NCBI GenBank assembly: GCA_022843125.1
Contig: JALHOG010000007.1
Coordinates: 24,971 to 88,970, forward strand
Source of the DNA: Ilumatobacteraceae bacterium
GTDB lineage: Bacteria > Actinomycetota > Acidimicrobiia > Acidimicrobiales > Ilumatobacteraceae
Length of the DNA: 64,000 nucleotides
Direction of reading: 5' to 3'
The position numbers and the translations under genes were made by a program. Positions 39,941 through 48,309 of the stretch are shown here, one piece after another; within the stretch, counting starts at the first letter, position 1; every line of letters starts with the position of its first letter. Below the pieces are notes generated by a model. It was not told the DNA's origin. It saw nothing but the letters and a program-made list of their open reading frames with translations, and ran no database searches.

Positions 39941-41061
39941 CGCCGGACCTGCGCACGTCGCAGGCGGGTGACACTCGCCGTGATCACGTCGACGGCGCGG
40001 TCGACGTCGGCGGCAGTGGTGGTGTGGCCGAGGCTCATGCGCAGTGCGCCCCCCGCGAGCGACCGCTCGACCCCCATCGCGGCGAGCACGTGTGACGGCT
40101 CCATGGCGCCACTCGCGCACGCGGATGCCGCACTCGCGCACACGTCGGCCTCGTCGAGCAGGAAGAGCAACGACTCGCTCTCGATACCGTCGAGGCAGAC
40201 GTGGGCGGAACCGGCGACCTTGCGGTCGCGGGTCACGGTCTCGACCACGCCGTCGATCTCGGACTGCAGGGCGTCGACGAGCCGGTCTCGCAGCGCCGCC
40301 AACCGAACGGTCTCGCGATCTCGTTCGGTGTCGGTCTCGGCGAGTGCCGCGGCGAGGGCGACGATGCCGGCCACGTTGTGCGTGCCGCTGCGCCGCTCGC
40401 GCTCCTGCCCGCCACCGAGCAGCAGGGGCGCCAACGTCACGCCGTCGCGCACCGTGAGCACGCCCACCCCCTTCGGCCCGCCGAACTTGTGGGCGCTCAG
40501 CGACATCAGATCGACCATCGGCGCTACGGCCCGTAGGTCGAGCCATGAGGGCGCCTGGACGGCGTCGGTGTGGAGCAGAGCGCGAGGTGCGCGCTCACGT
40601 ATGAGCGCCGCCACCGCAGCGAGATCGGTGACTGTGCCCACTTCGTTGTTGACTGCCATCACACTCACGACGCGGACGTCGTCGGCGAGCGCCGCTGCGA
40701 GCCGATCCAGATCGACATGGCCCGCAGCGTCGGTGCCGACGACGCGACCACCGTGCGCCTCGATCGGGTGCAGCACTGCGTGGTGCTCGGCCGCCGGACA
40801 GACGGCAAGGCCGCCGACCCCGACGATGGCGGCATTGTCGGCCTCGGTGCCGCACCCGGTGAACACCACCTCGCCCGGCCTGACTCCGAGCAGGTCGGCG
40901 ACCTCGTCGCGCGCCTCGTCGACGGCACGCCGCGCATCGCGTGCGAATCGGTGCGACCCGCTCGGATTCGCGAACCGCTCCGAGAAGAACGGCAGCATCG
41001 CCTCGACGGCGACGGCACGCATCGGCGTGGTCGCAGCGTGATCGAGGTACGTGATTCCCAT
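39937..41061 (-). CDS. iscS: cysteine desulfurase
   Basis: 374-residue NifS/IscS-type PLP enzyme that takes sulfur from cysteine. The PLP lysine is in SLSAHKFGGPKGVG, and the persulfide Cys lies in the SAASACASGAMEPSHVL loop near residue 325. It feeds sulfur to MnmA, encoded next with an ATGA overlap, the same order as in mycobacteria. TAGCCT (41073-41068, minus strand) ends 6 nt before the ATG. Confidence 0.95.
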   Translation of the reverse strand: MGITYLDHAATTPMRAVAVEAMLPFFSERFANPSGSHRFARDARRAVDEARDEVADLLGVRPGEVVFTGCGTEADNAAIVGVGGLAVCPAAEHHAVLHPIEAHGGRVVGTDAAGHVDLDRLAAALADDVRVVSVMAVNNEVGTVTDLAAVAALIRERAPRALLHTDAVQAPSWLDLRAVAPMVDLMSLSAHKFGGPKGVGVLTVRDGVTLAPLLLGGGQERERRSGTHNVAGIVALAAALAETDTERDRETVRLAALRDRLVDALQSEIDGVVETVTRDRKVAGSAHVCLDGIESESLLFLLDEADVCASAASACASGAMEPSHVLAAMGVERSLAGGALRMSLGHTTTAADVDRAVDVITASVTRLRRAQVRR

Positions 41062-41131
41062 GTGTGCAGGCTAACGATCAGGCAGCTGCGTGCTCCGCCG
41101 GCAGCCCCAGCGGCCGCGGTACGGTGCGGCC

Positions 41132-41914
41132 GTGGACGGATACGGGTCGAGCACCTACGGTGAAGCCTTCGCCGACGTCTACGACGAGTGGTACGCCGAG
41201 ATCTCCGACGTCGACACCACCGTCGCCGACCTGCTCGACCTCGCCGAGGGCGGCCCGGTGCTCGAACTCGGGGTGGGCACGGGCCGGCTCGCCGTGCCGC
41301 TCGCCGAGGCCGGCCGCGTCGGAGGAGTCCGGGTGGTCGGCGTCGACACGAGCCCGCTGATGCTCCAACGACTCGCTGGGCGCGACACGGCCCACCTCGT
41401 GCGCGCCCTCGAAGCCGACATGGTGACCGGTCTCCCAGCCGGACCGTTCGGGCTCGCGTTCGTCGCCTACAACACCCTGTTCAACCTGACCGACGAGGGA
41501 GCGCACGAGGCGTGTTTCAGCGCCGTCGCCGGGTGCCTCCGGCCCGGCGGCCGATTCGTGGTCGAGGCGTTCGTCCCCGACGACCCGCCGCGTTCGGGCG
41601 ACGACGTCTCGGTCCGAACCCTGACCGCCGACAGGGTGGTGCTCTCGGTCACCCGTCACGAGCCCGACCGGCAGTCCGTCGCCGGGCAGTTCGTCGAGCT
41701 GACCGAGTCCGGCGGTGTGCGATTGCGACCGTGGTCGATCCGATATGCGACGCCCGAGCAGCTCGACCGGCTCGCTGAAGCCGCCGGCTTCACGCTCGAG
41801 CATCGCTGGGCGGGGTTCGGCCGAACGCCGTTCGAGACCGACTCGCCACGCCATGTGAGCGTGTATCAGCTTCCAGGCGCAGCGGCGGTCACCCCGGACG
41901 GTCGCGTGACGTGA
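41132..41914 (+). CDS. class I SAM-dependent methyltransferase
   Basis: 260 residues. The SAM-binding motif LELGVGTGRLAVPLA is near residue 45, with VVGVDTS as the acidic second motif and RPGGRFVVEAF as the late strand. The substrate is unknown. The GTG start is preferred to one 42 bases upstream because TACGGT (41120-41125) ends 6 nt before it. Confidence 0.85.
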   Translation: MDGYGSSTYGEAFADVYDEWYAEISDVDTTVADLLDLAEGGPVLELGVGTGRLAVPLAEAGRVGGVRVVGVDTSPLMLQRLAGRDTAHLVRALEADMVTGLPAGPFGLAFVAYNTLFNLTDEGAHEACFSAVAGCLRPGGRFVVEAFVPDDPPRSGDDVSVRTLTADRVVLSVTRHEPDRQSVAGQFVELTESGGVRLRPWSIRYATPEQLDRLAEAAGFTLEHRWAGFGRTPFETDSPRHVSVYQLPGAAAVTPDGRVT

Positions 41915-41972
41915 AAACGCTTGCAGAACGAGCACGCGCGGCGTGCGCGTACCACCTATCCTGAGGTTCCTC

Positions 41973-42956
41973 ATGAGTCAGATGCGGCTGAACCAGCTCA
42001 CTGGGCGCTGGGTGACGATCGTGGCGGAGCGTGCGCACAGGCCCACCGACTTCGCTCCTCGTGCCCGCCTCGACGACGTCGATCCCAGTCGTCCGTGCCC
42101 GTTCTGTCCCGGCCAGGAAGAGTCGACTCCGCCGGCGCTCGAGACGGTCGGCGACGAGGGCCGCTGGCGCGTGCGCGTGGTGCCCAACCTTTACCCGGCG
42201 TTCCATGGCGACGAGGGTTTTGCCGTGCACCACGAGGGTCCGGTGCACGTGATGGCCGAAGGCACGGGCATCCACGAGGTGTTCGTCTACTCACCCGATC
42301 ACGACGCATCGCTCGATCGGCTCGACGATGACACCGCGGCCGAGTTCATGTGGGCGCTCAAGCGTCGTTTCATCGATCACGCGGCCACCTCGCACATCCG
42401 GTACACGCAGGCGATCGTCAACCACGGCCGCGAGGCCGGTGCATCGCTCGCTCATCCGCACGGCCAGTTGCTCGGGCTCCCCTTCGTCCCCGGCGAGGTG
42501 CTCGACGAGGAGCGTGCGTTCGCCCGGTTCGCCGGAGGCTGCCTGCTGTGCACCACGGTCGAAGCCGAGCTCGCAACCGGTGAGCGGGTCGTGTTCGCCA
42601 ACGACGACGTGGCCGTCATCTGTCCCTACTGGAGCGGCTCGCCGTACGAGCTGCTCATCGTCCCGCGCCGCCACGAGCTCCACCTCCAAGACGCCGACGA
42701 CGACTCGCTGGCAGCCGTCGGCCGTGCGCTCCGCGACGCCACGGCGTTCCTCAATGCGCTCATCGGCGACGTCGCCTACAACGTCGGGTTCCACACTGCC
42801 CCGCACGCCCACGTCGGCGAGTACCACTGGCACATCCACATCTGGCCGAACCTCGTCACCCAGGCAGGTTTCGAGCGTGGGACCGGCGTGTTGATCAACG
42901 TGGTTCCGCCCGAGCAGGCGGCGAGTTCGCTGCGCAGTGTGGCAACGCTCGCCTGA
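41973..42956 (+). CDS. galT: galactose-1-phosphate uridylyltransferase
   Basis: 327-residue HIT-superfamily enzyme that swaps UMP between UDP-glucose and galactose-1-phosphate (Leloir pathway). Zinc cysteines CPFCPGQE lie near residue 35, and the active-site motif GASLAHPHGQLLG holds the nucleotidylated His. No galK or galE is nearby, so a role in sugar-nucleotide recycling is also possible. GAGG lies 5 nt before the ATG. Confidence 0.9.
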   Translation: MSQMRLNQLTGRWVTIVAERAHRPTDFAPRARLDDVDPSRPCPFCPGQEESTPPALETVGDEGRWRVRVVPNLYPAFHGDEGFAVHHEGPVHVMAEGTGIHEVFVYSPDHDASLDRLDDDTAAEFMWALKRRFIDHAATSHIRYTQAIVNHGREAGASLAHPHGQLLGLPFVPGEVLDEERAFARFAGGCLLCTTVEAELATGERVVFANDDVAVICPYWSGSPYELLIVPRRHELHLQDADDDSLAAVGRALRDATAFLNALIGDVAYNVGFHTAPHAHVGEYHWHIHIWPNLVTQAGFERGTGVLINVVPPEQAASSLRSVATLA

Positions 42957-42974
42957 GACTGACAGGCTTCGGCC

Positions 42975-43427
42975 ATGGGCCGCATCAACGTCGCGATCGA
43001 ACTGGACGCCACACCCGACGAGGTGTGGGCCGTGGTCGAACCCGTCGAGCGTCACGTCGACTGGATGGCCGACGCCGTCGCGATCCACTTCGAGACCGAA
43101 CAGACCCGAGGCGTCGGCACCCGCTTCCTGTGCGACACCAAGGTCGGGCCGATCACGCTGCAGGACCGGATGGAGATCACCGAGTGGGAACCCGGCCGCC
43201 GCATGGGCGTCCGCCACACCGGCGTCGTCACGGGCTCCGGCGTGTTCGAGCTCGAGCCGATCGATCTCGGCCGGCGTACCCGGTTCACCTGGACAGAGGA
43301 ACTGCACTTCCCCTGGTTCCTCGGTGGTCGTCTCGGCGAGGTCGTCGGCGGCCAGTTCGTGATGAAGCAGATCTGGAAGCGCAACCTCCGCGAACTCGAC
43401 CGCCTCGTGTCAGCAACAACGAAGTAG
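42975..43427 (+). CDS. SRPBCC-family ligand-binding protein
   Basis: 150-residue START/SRPBCC fold: first strand INVAIELDATPDEVWAVVE, then VGTRFLCDTKVGPITLQDRMEITEWEPG, and a long C-terminal helix. Such proteins bind hydrophobic ligands or act as cyclase-like enzymes; this one is generic. It follows galT by 18 bp and may share its transcript. Confidence 0.8.
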   Translation: MGRINVAIELDATPDEVWAVVEPVERHVDWMADAVAIHFETEQTRGVGTRFLCDTKVGPITLQDRMEITEWEPGRRMGVRHTGVVTGSGVFELEPIDLGRRTRFTWTEELHFPWFLGGRLGEVVGGQFVMKQIWKRNLRELDRLVSATTK

Positions 43428-43472
43428 CACGGCGTATGTGCTGACACGTCGTGCGCAGTATCGTCGCCCGGC

Positions 43473-44627
43473 GTGCGGGTGCTGATGCTGTCGTGGGAGT
43501 TCCCTCCCAGCTCGGCCGGGGGCACTGCAGCGCACGTCGACGGCCTCGCTCATGCGATGCAGCGAGCCGGTCACGAGGTGGTGCTGATCACCCGCCTGGT
43601 GCCGGGCAGCGAACGCGAATCGTCGATCGGCGGGGTGCGCGTGCTGCGGGTCGACATCGACATGCCCTGGCTGCCCGACCAGCCGGTTGCGGCAGTCGCG
43701 TCGGCCAATCACGCGTTCGTGTCGTGCAGCGTTCGGTTGGGTGCATGGCGACCCGAGATCATCCACGGCCACGACTGGGGTGTGGCGTGGTCGTGCGACG
43801 TACTCGCCGGCCTGTACGACGTCCCGGTGGTCACCACGTTCCACGGCACCGAGCGCGGGCGCCACGGCGGGCACCTGCCGCCAGGAACCGCCACCGACGT
43901 CAACAGCATCGAGTGGTGGCAGGCGTTCCGCTCCCGTCGTGTGATCGCGAGCACGCGACTCATGGTGCGCGAGATCACCGGCGGCTTCGAGATGGATCCC
44001 GATCACGTCAAGCGCGTGCCGGCCGGCATCGATCCGGCCTGGTGGGAGGCGACCGGCCCCGGCGAGCCGATCGGCGAGCCGCGCGGCAAGCTCGTCTTCG
44101 CGTGGGGGCGCGTTCGGTACGAGAAGGGCTTCCAGGTGCTGGCCCGCGCGGTCGGGACCCTGCGACCGCGGATCCCGGGCCTGGAGTGCATGATCGCCGG
44201 CCGAGGCAGCTACCTGCCCGAGCTGCAGTCACAGATCGACATCGCCGGCGTCGGTGACCTCGTCCAGCTTCCCGGATTCCTGTCCGACAATGAGCTGCGC
44301 GCTGCCATCCACCGGGCGGGCTGTGTCGTCATCCCGTCGCTGTACGAACCCTTCGGTGTGGTCGCACTCGAGGCGCTCGCCGGTGGCGCGCCGTTGATCG
44401 TCGCCGACACGGGCGGCCTGGCCGAGCTGGTCGGCGGGACCGGCACTGCGCTGCTGTTCGAGCCCGGCAACGCAGCCGAGCTCGCCGACTGCATCGAGCG
44501 AGCACTCACCGATCAACACCTCGCCGACGACATGGTGCGCCGCGGCCATGAGCTCCTGCAGGCGACCTACTCGTGGGACGCGATCGCCCTGCGCACGATC
44601 GCGGTCTACCAGGAAGCGCTGAACTGA
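43473..44627 (+). CDS. glycosyltransferase family 4 (glycogen-synthase-like)
   Basis: 384-residue GT-B enzyme. The N-terminal domain starts MRVLMLSWEFPPSSAGGTA with the donor-site glycines, HGHDWGVAW follows, and the C-terminal domain carries VFAWGRVRYEKGFQVL and the nucleotide-binding IPSLYEPFGVVALEALAGG. It resembles the actinobacterial GT4 enzymes related to glycogen or maltosyl-phosphate synthesis; donor and acceptor are not certain. TATCGT (43459-43464) ends 8 nt before the GTG. Confidence 0.88.
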   Translation: MRVLMLSWEFPPSSAGGTAAHVDGLAHAMQRAGHEVVLITRLVPGSERESSIGGVRVLRVDIDMPWLPDQPVAAVASANHAFVSCSVRLGAWRPEIIHGHDWGVAWSCDVLAGLYDVPVVTTFHGTERGRHGGHLPPGTATDVNSIEWWQAFRSRRVIASTRLMVREITGGFEMDPDHVKRVPAGIDPAWWEATGPGEPIGEPRGKLVFAWGRVRYEKGFQVLARAVGTLRPRIPGLECMIAGRGSYLPELQSQIDIAGVGDLVQLPGFLSDNELRAAIHRAGCVVIPSLYEPFGVVALEALAGGAPLIVADTGGLAELVGGTGTALLFEPGNAAELADCIERALTDQHLADDMVRRGHELLQATYSWDAIALRTIAVYQEALN

Positions 44628-44631
44628 CGGA

Positions 44632-45408
44632 TCACCGTCCGACGAACTGGGCCTTGCCCGGCCCGTCGGCGAGGAAGCTGCGCACGCCGATCTGGCTGTC
44701 CTCGGTCCGGAACGACTCGGTGAAGAGCTCCTGCTCGATCCGCAGGCCATCTGCGAGCGACGTGCCGAGGCCGCGATCGATCGCCTGCTTCGCCATTGCC
44801 TGCGCCAGCACCGCCCCGCGGGCGCACTCGGCCGCCAGCGCCAGGGCCCGGTCGTGGAGTTCGTCGCCGGGGACCACCTCGTCGGCGAGCCCGATCCGCA
44901 GTGCCTCGTCGGCGCGGACCTGACGGCCCGTGACGCACAGCTCCTTGGCCCGACTCGGGCCGACCAGGCGCGCGAGACGCTGCGTGCCGCCGCCGCCCGG
45001 GATCGTGCCGAGCAGGATCTCGGGCTGGCCGAACACGGCGCGATCCCCTGCGATCCGGTAGTCGCACGCCAGCGCCAACTCGCAGCCGCCACCCAACGCG
45101 TAGCCGGCCACGGCGGCGATCACGAACCGCGGGATCGCGGCGACCGCATCGAGGGCACGGTGGAACCCGGCGGTGATCTCGCGCGCCTCGTCTGCGCCGC
45201 CGAACTCGGAGATGTCGGCACCCGCCGCGAAGATCCGTTCGCCGCCGGTGATCACGACGGCTCCCGGCGGAGACGCTGCGAGATCCTGGGCCACATCGTG
45301 GAGGGCCACCAGGAGGGCCTGGGAGAGTGCGTTGACCTTGCCGTTGGCGAGGGTGACGACGGCGACGCCGTCGTCGCGGCGATCGAGCTGGACGAGGACT
45401 TCGGTCAT
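44632..45408 (-). CDS. enoyl-CoA hydratase/isomerase family protein
   Basis: 258-residue crotonase. Oxyanion-hole segments FAAGADISEFGG (about 63) and GYALGGGCELALACD (about 105) are present, with a Glu at each of the two hydratase acid/base positions (QPEILLGTIPGGGGTQRL shows one). Likely a beta-oxidation hydratase. It follows meaB with 7 bp between, so they form an acyl-CoA-related pair. Confidence 0.92.
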   Translation of the reverse strand: MTEVLVQLDRRDDGVAVVTLANGKVNALSQALLVALHDVAQDLAASPPGAVVITGGERIFAAGADISEFGGADEAREITAGFHRALDAVAAIPRFVIAAVAGYALGGGCELALACDYRIAGDRAVFGQPEILLGTIPGGGGTQRLARLVGPSRAKELCVTGRQVRADEALRIGLADEVVPGDELHDRALALAAECARGAVLAQAMAKQAIDRGLGTSLADGLRIEQELFTESFRTEDSQIGVRSFLADGPGKAQFVGR

Positions 45409-45415
45409 CCCGCCA

Positions 45416-46378
45416 TCATGACCCGAGCACCCCGCCGAGCATGCTGTCGGCGGCGGTCCAGGGGTCGGTTCGGTGGCCGACGACGGCCTCGGTGAGCTCG
45501 TCCCACCGCTCGCCGGTGCAGATCTCCCGGGCCCGCTCGCGCAGCCGGTTGACGATGATCTCGCGGAGTTCCTCTCCGGTGCGGAAACTGCGTCGATCGG
45601 CGAGCTGGCCGCTCTCCTCGGCGTACGCGCGATGGGCGAGGATCGCATCCCACATCGCGACGACGCCTTCCCCGGTCGACCCGATGGTGGGCACGATCGG
45701 CGGGCGCCACGCGTCGTGCGGGAGGTCGGACAGCTCGAGCATCTGCTCGAGGTCGCGGCGGGTCTCGTCGACCCCCTTGCGATCGGCCTTGTTGATCACG
45801 AACACGTCGGCGATCTCCATCAGCCCTGCCTTGTTCGCCTGGACGCTGTCGCCCCAGCCGGGGTTGACGACGACGACGGTCGTGTCGGCCTTGCCGGCGA
45901 TCTCGACCTCGACCTGACCGACGCCGACGGTCTCGACCAGGATCCACTTTCGGCCGATCGCGTCGAGGAGCCGCACCGCCTCCGGCGTGGCGAGCGACAG
46001 CCCACCGAGGTGCCCGCGAGTCGCCATCGAACGGATGAACACGCCGGGATCGGTGGCGTGATCCTGCATGCGCACGCGGTCGCCGAGGATGGCGCCGCCG
46101 GTGAACGGCGAGGACGGGTCGATCGCGAGGACGGCGACCTCGATCTCCTGCGAACGGAGATGGCCGATCGTGGCGCTCGTGAGCGTGCTCTTGCCGGCGC
46201 CGGGCGCTCCGGTGAGGCCCACGGTGTAGGCGCTGCCGCTGCGTGGGTACGCCAGACGGCCGACCTCGCGCCCTGCCTCGCCACCACGTTCGATCAGGGA
46301 GAGCAGCCGAGCGACCGATCCGCGGTCACCCGTCAGGGCGGCGTCGAAGAGCGTCGAGGGGTCGGACGGGCGCGGCAT
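45416..46378 (-). CDS. meaB: methylmalonyl-CoA mutase-associated GTPase
   Basis: 320-residue G3E GTPase of the MeaB/ArgK group, the chaperone that loads and protects the B12 cofactor of methylmalonyl-CoA mutase. P-loop GAPGAGKST is near residue 58, VETVGVGQVEVE is switch II and NKADRKG gives the guanine specificity. The mutase genes are not in the window. The enoyl-CoA hydratase gene follows. Confidence 0.93.
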   Translation of the reverse strand: MPRPSDPSTLFDAALTGDRGSVARLLSLIERGGEAGREVGRLAYPRSGSAYTVGLTGAPGAGKSTLTSATIGHLRSQEIEVAVLAIDPSSPFTGGAILGDRVRMQDHATDPGVFIRSMATRGHLGGLSLATPEAVRLLDAIGRKWILVETVGVGQVEVEIAGKADTTVVVVNPGWGDSVQANKAGLMEIADVFVINKADRKGVDETRRDLEQMLELSDLPHDAWRPPIVPTIGSTGEGVVAMWDAILAHRAYAEESGQLADRRSFRTGEELREIIVNRLRERAREICTGERWDELTEAVVGHRTDPWTAADSMLGGVLGS

Positions 46379-46403
46379 CGCAACAGGTTGGCAGACCGAT
46401 AGG

Positions 46404-46661
46404 TCAGACGACCGCGTCGATGGCGTTCTCGGCGTCGGCGATGTTGATGACCTCGGTCACACCATCGACTCGGTCGCGCATGATGCGTTCGATTCCGCCC
46501 TTGAGGGTCTGCGTGGACACCGGACAGGTGCCACATGCACCTACCAGGCGCACCGTGACGACCCCGGTGGCTTCGTCGACCCCGACGAGCTCGATGTCGC
46601 CGTGATCGGCCTGGAGCGCGGGACGGATGACCTCGATGCAAGCTTCGACCTGGGCACGCAT
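46404..46661 (-). CDS. NifU C-terminal-like Fe-S scaffold
   Basis: 85-residue protein equal to the NifU C-terminal domain, with the cluster motif GACGTCPVS. It can assemble and pass on Fe-S clusters. The ATG is chosen; an in-frame TTG at 46676 would add five residues. The gene lies between meaB and a divergent small membrane protein. Confidence 0.88.
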   Translation of the reverse strand: MRAQVEACIEVIRPALQADHGDIELVGVDEATGVVTVRLVGACGTCPVSTQTLKGGIERIMRDRVDGVTEVINIADAENAIDAVV

Positions 46662-46703
46662 GACGGGGTCATTCAATCAGCAGAACCCGTACGATGCCGA
46701 CAC

Positions 46704-46886
46704 ATGCCCATCATCGCTGCGGCGCTCATCGCCCATCAGGGCGGCTGGGACGAAGCACTGCTCGTGCTCGGCCCGATCGTGGTGATCGTGGCTGCGCTCG
46801 CAGTGGTGAAGCGCCGGGTGGATCGGATGGCCCTGGAGACACCACCTCCGGACGGCCACTCGGACGACGCCTCCCCCGGCACCTGA
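46704..46886 (+). CDS. small single-pass membrane protein
   Basis: 60 residues with one membrane segment (about 18-36, LLVLGPIVVIVAALAVVK) and a short hydrophilic tail. TACGAT (46690-46695) ends 8 nt before the ATG, which supports it as a real small gene. Function unknown; similar short membrane proteins are common in actinobacteria. Confidence 0.6.
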   Translation: MPIIAAALIAHQGGWDEALLVLGPIVVIVAALAVVKRRVDRMALETPPPDGHSDDASPGT

Positions 46887-46898
46887 GTCGGGCGATCG

Positions 46899-48173
46899 TC
46901 AGGCGGGGACGCGTTCGATGTCGGCGCCGACCGCACGGAGCCGACCCACCAGGTCGTCGTAGCCACGGTCGATGTGGTGCACTCCGCTGATCGTGGTCGT
47001 GCCTTCGGCCGCCAAGCCCGCCACCACCATCGCGGCGCCGGCGCGAATGTCGTGCGACTTCACCGGTGCGCCCGACAGACGGGGAACGCCGCGCACCACG
47101 GCGTGATGCCCGTCGGTGCGGATGTCGGCCCCGAGACGTTGGAGCTCCTCGACGTAGCGGAACCGCCCCGGGTAGAGGTTCTCGGTCACGATCGCGACCC
47201 CCTCGGCCACCGACAGCATCGTGATGATCAGCGGTTTGTAGTCGGTGGCGATGCCCGGGTACGGCAGGGTCGCGACGTCGGTGGAGCGGAGACGATCGGG
47301 GGCTGCGACGCGCAGGCCGTAGGGCAGCGGCGTGAGCTCCATCCCCATGTCGCGGAAGCGGGCGAGCACCATCGCCATGTGCGTGGGCTGCGCGTTGAGC
47401 AGGTCGAGTTCGCCGCCGGCGACGGCACACGCCGCGATGTACGTCGCGGCCTGGATCCGGTCAGGCACGGTCTCGTGGGAGCAGGCGTGGAGGCGGCCAC
47501 GCTCGACACCCGTGACCCGCAGGTGCGACGTGCCGATGCCCTCGATGCGGGCACCCATCTTGACGAGGAAGTTGCAGAGGTCGATGATCTCCGGCTCGCG
47601 CGCGGCGTTGTCGATGATGGTGACCCCGTCGGCCAGCACCGCCGCGGTCACGAGGTTCTCGGTAGCGCCGACGCTCGGGAAGTCGAACGTGATGTGTGCC
47701 CCGTGCAGCCGCTCGGCGGTGGCCTCGAGGTAGCCGTGCGCGAACTTGAACTCGGCGCCCATCGCTTCGAGCCCCTTGACGTGGAGGTCGATCGGGCGGG
47801 CACCGAAGTCGTCGCCGCCGGGCATCGACAGGCGGACGTGTCCGCATCGGGTGAGCAGCGGCCCGAGCACGTTGATCGATGCTCTGATCCGCTCGACCAG
47901 CTCGTACGGGGCGACCGGTGTGAGGTCACCGGTGTTCTCGATGACGACCGTGTCGGGTTCGGGACGATGGATGCGCAACCCGATCGCAGTGAGCAGCTCG
48001 CTCATGATCGTGACGTCGGCGATGTCGGGCACGTTGGCGATCTCGAAGACGCCATCGGCGAGCAGGCTCGCCGCCATCAGCTTGAGTACCGCGTTCTTGG
48101 CGCCCGGGACGAACACCTCGCCCTGCAACGGCCCGATGTTGCGCACGGTGATGCAGCACTCGGCCTCCGGCAT
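46899..48173 (-). CDS. murA: UDP-N-acetylglucosamine 1-carboxyvinyltransferase, Asp-type active site
   Basis: 424-residue MurA, first committed step of peptidoglycan synthesis (enolpyruvyl transfer from PEP to UDP-GlcNAc). The fold is complete with PGAKNAVLK near the start and RVTGVERG in the middle. The mobile loop that carries the catalytic Cys115 of E. coli MurA reads MPGGDDFGARP, so the Cys is replaced by Asp121. The same Cys-to-Asp change is known in mycobacterial MurA and makes the enzyme insensitive to fosfomycin while still active. Confidence 0.95.
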   Translation of the reverse strand: MPEAECCITVRNIGPLQGEVFVPGAKNAVLKLMAASLLADGVFEIANVPDIADVTIMSELLTAIGLRIHRPEPDTVVIENTGDLTPVAPYELVERIRASINVLGPLLTRCGHVRLSMPGGDDFGARPIDLHVKGLEAMGAEFKFAHGYLEATAERLHGAHITFDFPSVGATENLVTAAVLADGVTIIDNAAREPEIIDLCNFLVKMGARIEGIGTSHLRVTGVERGRLHACSHETVPDRIQAATYIAACAVAGGELDLLNAQPTHMAMVLARFRDMGMELTPLPYGLRVAAPDRLRSTDVATLPYPGIATDYKPLIITMLSVAEGVAIVTENLYPGRFRYVEELQRLGADIRTDGHHAVVRGVPRLSGAPVKSHDIRAGAAMVVAGLAAEGTTTISGVHHIDRGYDDLVGRLRAVGADIERVPA

Positions 48174-48309
48174 GCCTACCAGTATGCCCGCCCCCGCCCG
48201 CCGGACCGACAGCCGCGGACGAGCCACACCAGCCCCGACCGGGGGTGCGTACGTCACAGCGATCAGCGCCGAGAGCGCGACCTGCGTCGATCGTCGTAGG
48301 CTCCCGGGC

